Positions 6,804 to 12,519 of a stretch of DNA of 12,519 nt are shown here, piece after piece. The DNA lies in the NCBI GenBank assembly GCA_945862475.1, contig CAMAYW010000027.1, positions 1 to 12,519 of the forward strand, read 5' to 3'. Source of the stretch: Bacteriovorax stolpii (GTDB lineage: Bacteria > Bdellovibrionota > Bacteriovoracia > Bacteriovoracales > Bacteriovoracaceae). Made by a program: the position numbers and the translations under genes. Each line of letters starts with the position of its first letter. The stretch's first letter is position 1. The notes beneath the pieces were generated by a model, which was not told the DNA's origin, did no database searches, and saw only the letters and a list, made by a program, of their open reading frames with translations.

Positions 6804-8994
6804 GATCATAGTCGATACGACTGATGTCAATGAGATGTATGAAATTTATGTTGGCCGATCTGACGATTGCCACCTGAAAATTGATGATCCTATCATCTCA
6901 AGGCATCACTTTGTGCTTAAAAACAAGCAGTCTCAATGGTACTGCGAAAAGATTTCGCAATTGGGAGTCATAACAATTGATGGATCATTGATTACCAATT
7001 CGGAAATCCATAACGGAGACGAAATTAAATGTGGTCCTTATTCCATTATCGTCTCTGGTTTCAATGATCAAGAAGAGCTTCCAACAAAGAACACTAACGA
7101 ATATCAAGAAAAGACAGAAGCGATTTATCAAGAAGTTCCCTCTCCGACGATTCCGCCTAAAACAATCGTAGCGATTGAGAAAGAAAATAAACTAGAACTC
7201 AAAGAGGAATTAGTAACCGATGAAGTTGAATCGGTTGAAATGAATGATGATGAGGAACTTATTGAAGCTTCATCGCTTGATTCATTGGACGATAATCTAG
7301 AGGAAGTGAATAATGAATTTGAAACTTCTTCCTCAGATGAGTCAACTTCAGAATTTAATGACGAATTAACTAACAGTTCAGAATTTAGTGATTCATCAAC
7401 GGAAGAAAATCAGAGCTATGAAGTTGCTACCACAAGTGATGATCAAAGTGAAAACACTCGAGTTTTTAAAGCATTTGTCAATTATCAGCTAGTCCTTTTT
7501 GGAGAGCATGCTCCCTATGATAGATTTCAAATTGATCAGGATGAAGTTTTTATTGGCCGTGATCCAAAAAAATGCCAAATTGTTTTGAATGATCCTGAAG
7601 TCTCTTCTGTTCATGCCGTTATCCGTAAATCCTTATCTGATGTTAGTCTTGAAGATCTTAATTCATCCAATGGAACTATTCTCAATGGTGAAAGAATTAA
7701 TAAAGCTCAGCTAACAACTGGTGATGAGTTTGTTATCGGTGGAACAAGTTTTACTTTAGAAGTGAGATCCGACTTACTTGATACTGAGTCTGAAAGACTC
7801 ATGCCAGTGGAATCAGGTCAGTATGTCGAAACGGAAGAGATTATTGAAGAAGAAATCTCTTCAAGCGATGATATTAATTTTGATTCTGAGGTACCACCCG
7901 AGAAAAGTATTATAAAAAGGATCTGGAAAGATCCAGTCAAAAGAAAAAAAGCCATTTATGCTGTTGCTTTCATTGCTGTGTTAATGTTGTTTCTTCCCGA
8001 AGAAGAACAGAAGGAAGCTCCGAAAAAACCAAAAGTCTCAAAAGATAAAAATAATCAAATAGATAAAAATGCAAAACCTAAAAAAATCCTATCCAAAGAG
8101 TTGGAGAATGCACGTAATGTTTCTTATGAATTGGGTGTAAGTTATTTTGAACAAAGTCGTTATGATTTAGCTCAAGTTGAATTTCAAAAAGTTGTGGCGA
8201 TAGATCCTGAGTATAAAAAAGTTCAAAGCTATTTAGAGCAAACGAATGTTGGTCTAAAAAGACTCCAAGAGCTTGAGGCTGCTCGCAGAGCGGAAGAAGA
8301 AAGAATTAAGACAAAGAAGTTTGTTGAGGAATTACTTGTTAAAGCAAGAGAGGCCGTTAAAGAAAGACAAGTTCAAGTGGCCGAGAGTTTCTTTTCACAA
8401 ATAACTGAAAAGGATCCTGAAAATATTGAAGTCTCTCAATTAAAACTCGAATTAGAGGCTTGGCAAAAAGAAGAGGAAAGAAAGGCTTTAGAAAAAGCGG
8501 CTAAGGAAGCTGCTCGAAAAAAGATGGTAGATTCACTGACTCCTGGTAAAACATTTTATATCAAAAAAGAATGGTACAGGGCGATTCTTAAGCTTGAAGA
8601 GTTTTTGAGGATACAGGGAACAGATGAAGATCTGGTGAAAGAGGCCTCAGAAATGCTTAGTGATGCAAAAAATCAGCTGGCATCCGAGCTTGGACCTCTA
8701 CTTGGAAAGGCGCGTTCTTTAAAAGAGGGCCAGGACTATAAGGCTGCCTATGAAGCCTTCCTCGAAATACTAAAAATTGAGCCCACAAATACTGAGGCCT
8801 TAAATGAAGCTGATGATATCAAGTCTCAGTTGGATGCTCGTTCAAGAAAAATTTATAGAGAGGCGATTATTGCTGAATCGCTAAGCTTATTTACAGATGC
8901 TAAAGAGAAGTTTTTAGAAGTTCAGCAAATTTCTCCAACTGATAGTGAATACTACAAAAAAGCTTCTGAGAAACTTAAAAATTATCTGGAGTAA
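6763..8994 (+). CDS. Large membrane-anchored protein: two FHA domains, acidic linker, membrane helix, TPR-like repeats
   Basis: At 743 residues this is the largest gene here. FHA1 (about 1-97) has G31-R32 and S46/H49, but QLGVITIDG replaces the usual GSxNGT, so phospho-threonine binding may be altered. A Glu/Asp/Ser/Thr-rich, probably disordered linker covers about 105-232. FHA2 (about 235-335) looks intact: G265-R266, S281/H284, and NSSNGTILNG. A basic patch (KRIWKDPVKRKK) precedes a single membrane helix (about 397-413). Next come Lys-rich and charged helical regions with about five TPR-like units beginning near residues 453, 527, 595, 648 and 698. The start is GTG 6763: an in-frame TAA at 6754-6756 excludes anything further upstream, and the next ATG (6835) would cut off the first FHA strand. 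It overlaps the previous gene by 41 bases and sits two bases ahead of the phosphatase gene. It shares its architecture with the preceding gene, suggesting duplication. Confidence 0.82.
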   Translation: MKLIVLKNHHPQNEIIVDTTDVNEMYEIYVGRSDDCHLKIDDPIISRHHFVLKNKQSQWYCEKISQLGVITIDGSLITNSEIHNGDEIKCGPYSIIVSGFNDQEELPTKNTNEYQEKTEAIYQEVPSPTIPPKTIVAIEKENKLELKEELVTDEVESVEMNDDEELIEASSLDSLDDNLEEVNNEFETSSSDESTSEFNDELTNSSEFSDSSTEENQSYEVATTSDDQSENTRVFKAFVNYQLVLFGEHAPYDRFQIDQDEVFIGRDPKKCQIVLNDPEVSSVHAVIRKSLSDVSLEDLNSSNGTILNGERINKAQLTTGDEFVIGGTSFTLEVRSDLLDTESERLMPVESGQYVETEEIIEEEISSSDDINFDSEVPPEKSIIKRIWKDPVKRKKAIYAVAFIAVLMLFLPEEEQKEAPKKPKVSKDKNNQIDKNAKPKKILSKELENARNVSYELGVSYFEQSRYDLAQVEFQKVVAIDPEYKKVQSYLEQTNVGLKRLQELEAARRAEEERIKTKKFVEELLVKAREAVKERQVQVAESFFSQITEKDPENIEVSQLKLELEAWQKEEERKALEKAAKEAARKKMVDSLTPGKTFYIKKEWYRAILKLEEFLRIQGTDEDLVKEASEMLSDAKNQLASELGPLLGKARSLKEGQDYKAAYEAFLEILKIEPTNTEALNEADDIKSQLDARSRKIYREAIIAESLSLFTDAKEKFLEVQQISPTDSEYYKKASEKLKNYLE

Positions 8995-8996
8995 AA

Positions 8997-9734
8997 ATGC
9001 GACTTAAGGCGTATGCAGCTCAAACTCACCAAGGTCCCTATCTTCAAGTTAATGAAGATGGATATGATTTTGATTTTGAAAATGAAATCTACATGGTTCT
9101 AGATGGCTTTGGAGGTTCAGGGATTGGCGATAGAGCAGTCGATAAATTAAAACAAGAGATTAAAACATTTTATACACATATCTCGGACGATCCCAATGCC
9201 ACGATGCCTTTATACTACAACCCTCGGAATATTCTTGAGGGAAATGCGATCATGAACTCATTGATGAATGCTCATCAAAACTTATTGAAGAGTAATTTGG
9301 AAAGACCAGTTAATCAGAGAGCAGGAGCGAGTGCGATTGTCGCAGTTAAGGCTGATAGCTTGGTCGTTCTGGTTGGAATTGGAAATTGCTGTGCTTATCA
9401 CTTCAGGCAAGGGAAGCTTTTTAAAATTATTTCCGAAGAAACAATGAAGTTTCATTCAAAAGATCAATTTGACTTTAAATTTCGCTCAACTCCTCTAAAT
9501 GCTATTGGAATGTATCCAGAACTGGGTCAACAGCTAAGAGAAATTCGAATTTCAGAAGGTGATAAGCTTATTCTTCTCACTGATGGAGTCTATTCTCAAA
9601 TTACCGAGGAGGAGCTTCTGTATTCCATGAACAGATCTCCGAGTGATGCCAATGAAAAGATAAATAGCTTACTAAAACTATCAAATTCTAGAGGGAATAC
9701 AGATAATCAAACAGCAATGATTCTCGAGTTTTAA
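8997..9734 (+). CDS. Divergent PP2C-type serine/threonine phosphatase
   Basis: PP2C phosphatases remove phosphate from Ser/Thr using two metal ions held by aspartates. All four expected metal-site Asp motifs are here: NED (D21), VLDGFGG (D36), LLTDG (D196) and TDNQT (D236), together with the GASAIV strand. The 245-residue length is normal for a bacterial single-domain PP2C. Two features diverge. The Arg five residues before the NED aspartate, which contacts substrate phosphate in characterised enzymes, is Leu16. The usual GDSRxY motif reads GNCCAY. There is no signal peptide or membrane helix, so it is cytoplasmic, where the FHA domains are expected. GGAG at 8988-8991 supports ATG 8997, two bases after the previous stop. 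As last gene of the operon it is the likely eraser of the marks read by the FHA proteins (inference). Confidence 0.88.
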   Translation: MRLKAYAAQTHQGPYLQVNEDGYDFDFENEIYMVLDGFGGSGIGDRAVDKLKQEIKTFYTHISDDPNATMPLYYNPRNILEGNAIMNSLMNAHQNLLKSNLERPVNQRAGASAIVAVKADSLVVLVGIGNCCAYHFRQGKLFKIISEETMKFHSKDQFDFKFRSTPLNAIGMYPELGQQLREIRISEGDKLILLTDGVYSQITEEELLYSMNRSPSDANEKINSLLKLSNSRGNTDNQTAMILEF

Positions 9735-9744
9735 AACTTTTTCA

Positions 9745-9774
9745 TTCCCATATGACCCAATAGGCTACTATAAT
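9745..9774 (+). promoter_or_regulatory. Probable promoter of the response-regulator gene
   Basis: A perfect TATAAT (9769-9774) lies 18 bases after TTCCCA (9745-9750, four of six matches to TTGACA). It sits in the 72-base gap after the phosphatase stop, about 33 bases before the ATG at 9807. The -10 is the strongest promoter element I can see in the window; the -35 is weak. The gap and promoter mark the boundary between the FHA/PP2C operon and the next transcript. Confidence 0.55.
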
Positions 9775-9806
9775 TTTTCTGTAGCTCTTAATGGAGAATT
9801 TCAGGG

Positions 9807-11117
9807 ATGAATCACAAAGTCTTACTTGCCGATGATAGTGTAACTATCCAAAAGGTTATTAAAATAACCTTGGCCAATCAGCCTTACGAAATTACTGATG
9901 CTGCTTCAGAAACTGATTTATTTAATAAATTAAAGGGACTTGATCCTAAACTAGTCCTTCTTGATTTTAATCTGTCTGAAAAATTTTCTGGTTATGAACT
10001 TACTTCAAAAATAAAATCGATCTGTCCAAATACGAAGGTTCTTTTACTTCTCGGAACCTTTGATTCTGTAGATGAAGAGGCCATGACCAATTGTGGCGCC
10101 TCTGAAAAAATTGTGAAGCCATTTGATTCAAATAAATTCATCGCTATTTGTCGTCAACTTGTCGATACGGACACTCATGAGGATATTCCATATCCTGAAG
10201 AGAAAAAAGCGGCGCCAGATAAACCGATGAACGAAGAAGAGCAGTGGACGGTCTCCCATTCAACAGAACAAAAACTTCCTGAGCCCGCGATTATTCAAAG
10301 TCCTGTCAATGAGCTAAAGGAAAATCCACTTTTCAAAGAAGTTTCTAGTTGGGGGATGAGTGTCCCCGGAGTTATTAACAGTGATAAATCATCAGATAAA
10401 ATGTCGAGTGCTCCTCCTGTCATCGGAGCTGAAGTTCATTCTCTGAATCAACATAAAACACAAAAACAAGCAGCTGCTAAAGAAGATCCGAAATTTCCCC
10501 AAAATGAAGATTTGGATTATCCAACGATTGAAGAATCCATGGATGAGTCTCAATCCCTTGGTGGTACTGCTGATGATTTAATTAAATCTACGACTTCGAG
10601 AGTGATCTCAATTGAAACTTTTAACGAAGAGCTTCTCGAGCTCGAGCTTCAAGAATCAAGTCAGATTTTTGAAACGGATGTAAAGAGTCTGGAAGCACAA
10701 ATCCTTGATGAAGTTCAAGATAATCTTTGGAAAGCAGATGAGTTTGAAGATTTGAAAAAAGAAGTTTCTTCAAAGATAGAGGAAGTTAAAAATAATTTTC
10801 AACCGACTCTAAATGATTTTGATGAATCTCTTTTTAAACCGATAGACGATAGTTCCTCCATCTCTTGGAACGATAGTACTCCTTCATCGATTGAAAAAGT
10901 TCAGTCTCCAGTCGCTTCCCCAACATCTGTCGACCAATCTGAAATGAAAAAGATGATGGAAGAAATGGTTAAGAGATACGTCAAAGAATATATGGATCAG
11001 ATGTTTCAAAAAAATACTGAGAAAGTGGCCTGGGAAGTCATTCCTGATTTGGCAGAAAATTTAATTCGCCAAGAATTATCTAAAATCAGCCATAAAATTT
11101 TAAACGATCAGCCCTAG
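9807..11117 (+). CDS. Response regulator: receiver domain, long acidic linker, helical C-terminal module
   Basis: Residues 1-118 are a CheY-like receiver: the acidic pair D9-D10 in ADDSVTIQKV, phospho-acceptor D53 in LLDFNL, and K104-P105. The usual Thr/Ser at the end of strand 4 falls at G83/T84, so the switch residue is shifted or replaced. About 120-375 is low-complexity, rich in Asp, Glu, Ser, Pro and Lys, and probably disordered. From about 380 to the end is a charged amphipathic region (EEMVKRYVKEYMDQ, then VAWEVIPDLAENLIRQEL). I recall similar endings in receiver proteins of Geobacter and Myxococcus relatives, but their role is unknown to me. There is no DNA-binding or enzymatic domain, so output is likely by protein contact. 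Purines lie before the ATG (GGAG at 9793-9796, GGG directly adjacent). It is a separate transcript; the TAG stop interlocks with the convergent birA stop. Confidence 0.85.
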   Translation: MNHKVLLADDSVTIQKVIKITLANQPYEITDAASETDLFNKLKGLDPKLVLLDFNLSEKFSGYELTSKIKSICPNTKVLLLLGTFDSVDEEAMTNCGASEKIVKPFDSNKFIAICRQLVDTDTHEDIPYPEEKKAAPDKPMNEEEQWTVSHSTEQKLPEPAIIQSPVNELKENPLFKEVSSWGMSVPGVINSDKSSDKMSSAPPVIGAEVHSLNQHKTQKQAAAKEDPKFPQNEDLDYPTIEESMDESQSLGGTADDLIKSTTSRVISIETFNEELLELELQESSQIFETDVKSLEAQILDEVQDNLWKADEFEDLKKEVSSKIEEVKNNFQPTLNDFDESLFKPIDDSSSISWNDSTPSSIEKVQSPVASPTSVDQSEMKKMMEEMVKRYVKEYMDQMFQKNTEKVAWEVIPDLAENLIRQELSKISHKILNDQP

Positions 11118-11782
11118 ATAATCCTTAGGCTTCCGTTATAGATTTTCTTCACGCCGGAAGAGTTTTCAATCAGTGCTTCACCATAATGACCAATTCCAAT
11201 AAATTGACCTGTGATGGTCTCCTCACCTTCAAGTATAGTCACTAATTGATTCATATGACCGCATCGCTCGGTCCAGAGTTGTGAGAGTTTTTCTGAATCT
11301 GAGATTCGATGATTGAAAATATACGTGGCGATATCAAATGAAAGAGACTTTTTGTCTAAGGGATTTGAGTCATTATAGATTCCACCAAATTGATGATCAG
11401 TCGAAAAGAAATTAAGTCCAATGCCTGCAAATAAATTTTTCTGATGACCCTGAACAAGTATCCCTCCACATTTTTTTAAATCCTTGTTCCATAAATCATT
11501 TGGCCATTTTAAAAGAAGGGATTTTTTCTTTGATTCAAAGTATTCAGAAATAATGACGGATAGTTCAATCGCAGTGAAACTCATGATGGGATGTGGGAGA
11601 ATATTCAAAGAGAAACACAGCGTTCCTGGCATGCAGTTCCAACTGTTTTCACCGCGACCTCTACCTGAAATTTGATTATCACAACTAACGAGAATTGTTT
11701 CACGAGAGATTATGGAGTTGAATTGTTCTTTGAGGACATCTTGTGTAGAATGGCATTGATCTAAATGAATTTGTTTAATCAT
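11114..11782 (-). CDS. birA: Biotin-protein ligase, catalytic form without DNA-binding domain
   Basis: This enzyme makes biotinyl-AMP and attaches biotin to the carrier protein of acetyl-CoA carboxylase. Motifs, counted from the chosen start, are STQD (12-15), the biotinyl-AMP loop SGRGRGENSW (39-48; the usual pattern is GRGRxGRxW), KWPNDLW (92-98), KCGGILV with catalytic-type Lys104, and GIGLNF. A C-terminal SH3-like strand region ends the protein. At 222 residues it is a class I ligase lacking the N-terminal helix-turn-helix of E. coli BirA, so it should not act as a repressor. I chose the ATG at 11782-11780 rather than the one at 11800: the fold begins directly with MIKQIHLDQ, GGAA lies upstream, and the gene then does not overlap rph. 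It is convergent with the response regulator, sharing CTAG at the stops. Confidence 0.92.
   Translation of the reverse strand: MIKQIHLDQCHSTQDVLKEQFNSIISRETILVSCDNQISGRGRGENSWNCMPGTLCFSLNILPHPIMSFTAIELSVIISEYFESKKKSLLLKWPNDLWNKDLKKCGGILVQGHQKNLFAGIGLNFFSTDHQFGGIYNDSNPLDKKSLSFDIATYIFNHRISDSEKLSQLWTERCGHMNQLVTILEGEETITGQFIGIGHYGEALIENSSGVKKIYNGSLRII
11723..11751 (+). promoter_or_regulatory. Possible rph promoter inside birA
   Basis: TTGTTC (11723-11728), a 17-base spacer and TAGAAT (11746-11751, five of six matches) precede the rph start by about 42 bases. The genes are divergent with only 11 bases between their starts, so any rph promoter must lie within birA. The -35 is weak, and the call depends on position and the -10. 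Confidence 0.35.
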
Positions 11783-11793
11783 CTGAGGTTTCC

Positions 11794-12504
11794 ATGTCAT
11801 TAATTAAAAGAGATACACCACGGCCTATTAAATTTACAGCAGGTATTAATCCTTATGCTGCTGGATCAGTCCTCGCAGAATTTGGAAATACCAAGGTCCA
11901 CATTACGGCAGTTGTTCAGGAATCAGTACCACCATTTTTAAAAGGTAAGGGACAGGGTTGGGTGACTGCTGAATATGCCATGCTACCTTCTTCTACACAT
12001 ACCCGTTCTGATCGAGAAAGAAAAGGCGCCTCAGGAAGGACTCAAGAAATTCAAAGACTCATCGGACGCGCTTTAAGATCTATTGTTGATCTCCAAAAAT
12101 TAGGCGAGCGCTCCATTTTAATTGATTGTGACGTTATTGTTGCTGACGGTGGTACGAGAACCACTTCCATTTCTGGGGCTTATATTGCTCTCGAGATGGC
12201 CGTGAAAAAACTCATGCGTGAGGGTCTAATTAAAGAAAACCCGATTAAAGACGGATTGGCCGCTATTTCAATTGGGATCAATAAAAATGATGAAGTCATA
12301 GCAGATCTTAATTATGAAGAAGACTCAAGTTGTGGAACAGATATGAATATTGTCATGACCTCGAGTGGAAAATTTGTAGAAGTCCAAGGGACAGCGGAAG
12401 GTGAACCGTTCTCAATGGAGCACTTAAATGCGCTTCTTTCTTGCGCTCAAACGGCTCTAAAAGTTGTGATGAAAGAACAGCGATCGATACTGCATAAAAT
12501 CTAA
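11794..12504 (+). CDS. rph: Ribonuclease PH
   Basis: RNase PH is a phosphate-dependent 3' exoribonuclease that trims tRNA 3' ends. The 236-residue length matches the family (238 in E. coli). Signatures run in order: GWVTAEYAMLP (55-65), the RxxKGASGRTQEIQRLIGRALR stretch at about 74-95 with the phosphate-site Arg82 in GRTQEI, DCDVIVADGGTRTTSISGA (about 112-131), and DLNYEEDSSCGTDMN with acidic active-site residues. Nothing is missing. GAGG at 11785-11788, five bases before ATG 11794, is a good ribosome binding site. The gene is divergent from birA. Its TAA shares a base with a possible ATG of the next gene. Confidence 0.96.
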   Translation: MSLIKRDTPRPIKFTAGINPYAAGSVLAEFGNTKVHITAVVQESVPPFLKGKGQGWVTAEYAMLPSSTHTRSDRERKGASGRTQEIQRLIGRALRSIVDLQKLGERSILIDCDVIVADGGTRTTSISGAYIALEMAVKKLMREGLIKENPIKDGLAAISIGINKNDEVIADLNYEEDSSCGTDMNIVMTSSGKFVEVQGTAEGEPFSMEHLNALLSCAQTALKVVMKEQRSILHKI

Positions 12505-12519
12505 TGAAGGAGTTCATCC
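12504..12519 (+). CDS. Possible start of the next gene, cut by the window edge
   Basis: The rph stop TAA shares its last base with an ATG (12504-12506), followed in frame by codons for K, E, F, I before the window ends. MKEFI would suit the beginning of RdgB (XTP/dITP pyrophosphatase), which often follows rph in bacteria, but five residues cannot establish this. The alternative is that AAGGAG (12507-12512) is the ribosome binding site for an ATG at or just beyond 12520. Either way a co-transcribed gene probably follows. Confidence 0.3.

Noticed and set aside
4263..9734. Type VI secretion regulatory cluster (FHA plus phosphatase)
   Set aside because: T6SS clusters pair Fha and PppA-type proteins with Tss genes and a kinase. 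None is present here, and the only secretion gene is TadC-like.
9727..9742. Terminator after the phosphatase gene (AGTTTTAAAACT followed by T-run)
   Set aside because: The palindrome is perfect but almost all A/T with no loop and contains the stop codon; stability would be too low for a confident terminator call.
11783..11800. birA start at 11800 (six extra residues, MTWKPQ)
   Set aside because: It would overlap rph, has no ribosome binding site, and the extra residues precede the normal beginning of the catalytic fold.
1..12519. CRISPR arrays, tRNA or rRNA genes, insertion sequences, attachment sites
   Set aside because: No regularly spaced repeats, cloverleaf-like sequences, transposase motifs or terminal repeats were seen by eye on either strand.

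Overview
This AT-rich, densely coded window looks like chromosomal DNA from a Gram-negative, delta-proteobacterium-like bacterium. The best guess is a relative of the predatory Bdellovibrionota, in the Bacteriovorax/Halobacteriovorax range. That rests on the low GC, the mix of PilZ, FHA and PP2C signalling genes with a Tad secretion gene, and a Geobacter/Myxococcus-style response regulator. It is an inference from gene content, not a sequence match. No tRNA, rRNA, CRISPR array, insertion sequence or prophage gene was seen, and no gene-free stretch exceeds about 115 bases.

Region 1 (1-2341, + strand) is a tight cluster of three genes: a 5'-truncated PilZ (cyclic-di-GMP receptor) gene, a predicted lipoprotein, and nagZ (beta-N-acetylglucosaminidase of peptidoglycan recycling). 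The junctions are GTGA overlaps, so the genes are probably co-transcribed.

Region 2 (about 2387-9734, + strand) is the most interesting part. A probable promoter precedes six genes joined by overlaps or by a 2-base gap. They encode a TadC-like inner-membrane secretion protein carrying an extra exported N-terminal domain, a small DUF192 protein, three membrane-anchored FHA proteins with four FHA domains between them, and a divergent PP2C-type phosphatase. One FHA protein resembles a receptor (FHA, membrane segment, extracytoplasmic domain, membrane segment, PAS-like end). The other two are FHA, membrane segment, TPR proteins. Together they look like a phospho-threonine reader and eraser module wired to a Tad-type pilus or secretion machine. 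No kinase ('writer') lies in the window.

Region 3 (9745-11117, + strand) is a separately promoted response regulator with a long acidic linker and a helical C-terminal module. Its stop codon interlocks with that of the convergent birA gene.

Region 4 (11114-12519) is housekeeping: birA (biotin-protein ligase without a DNA-binding domain, - strand), divergent from rph (RNase PH, + strand). The probable start of one further gene lies at the right edge.
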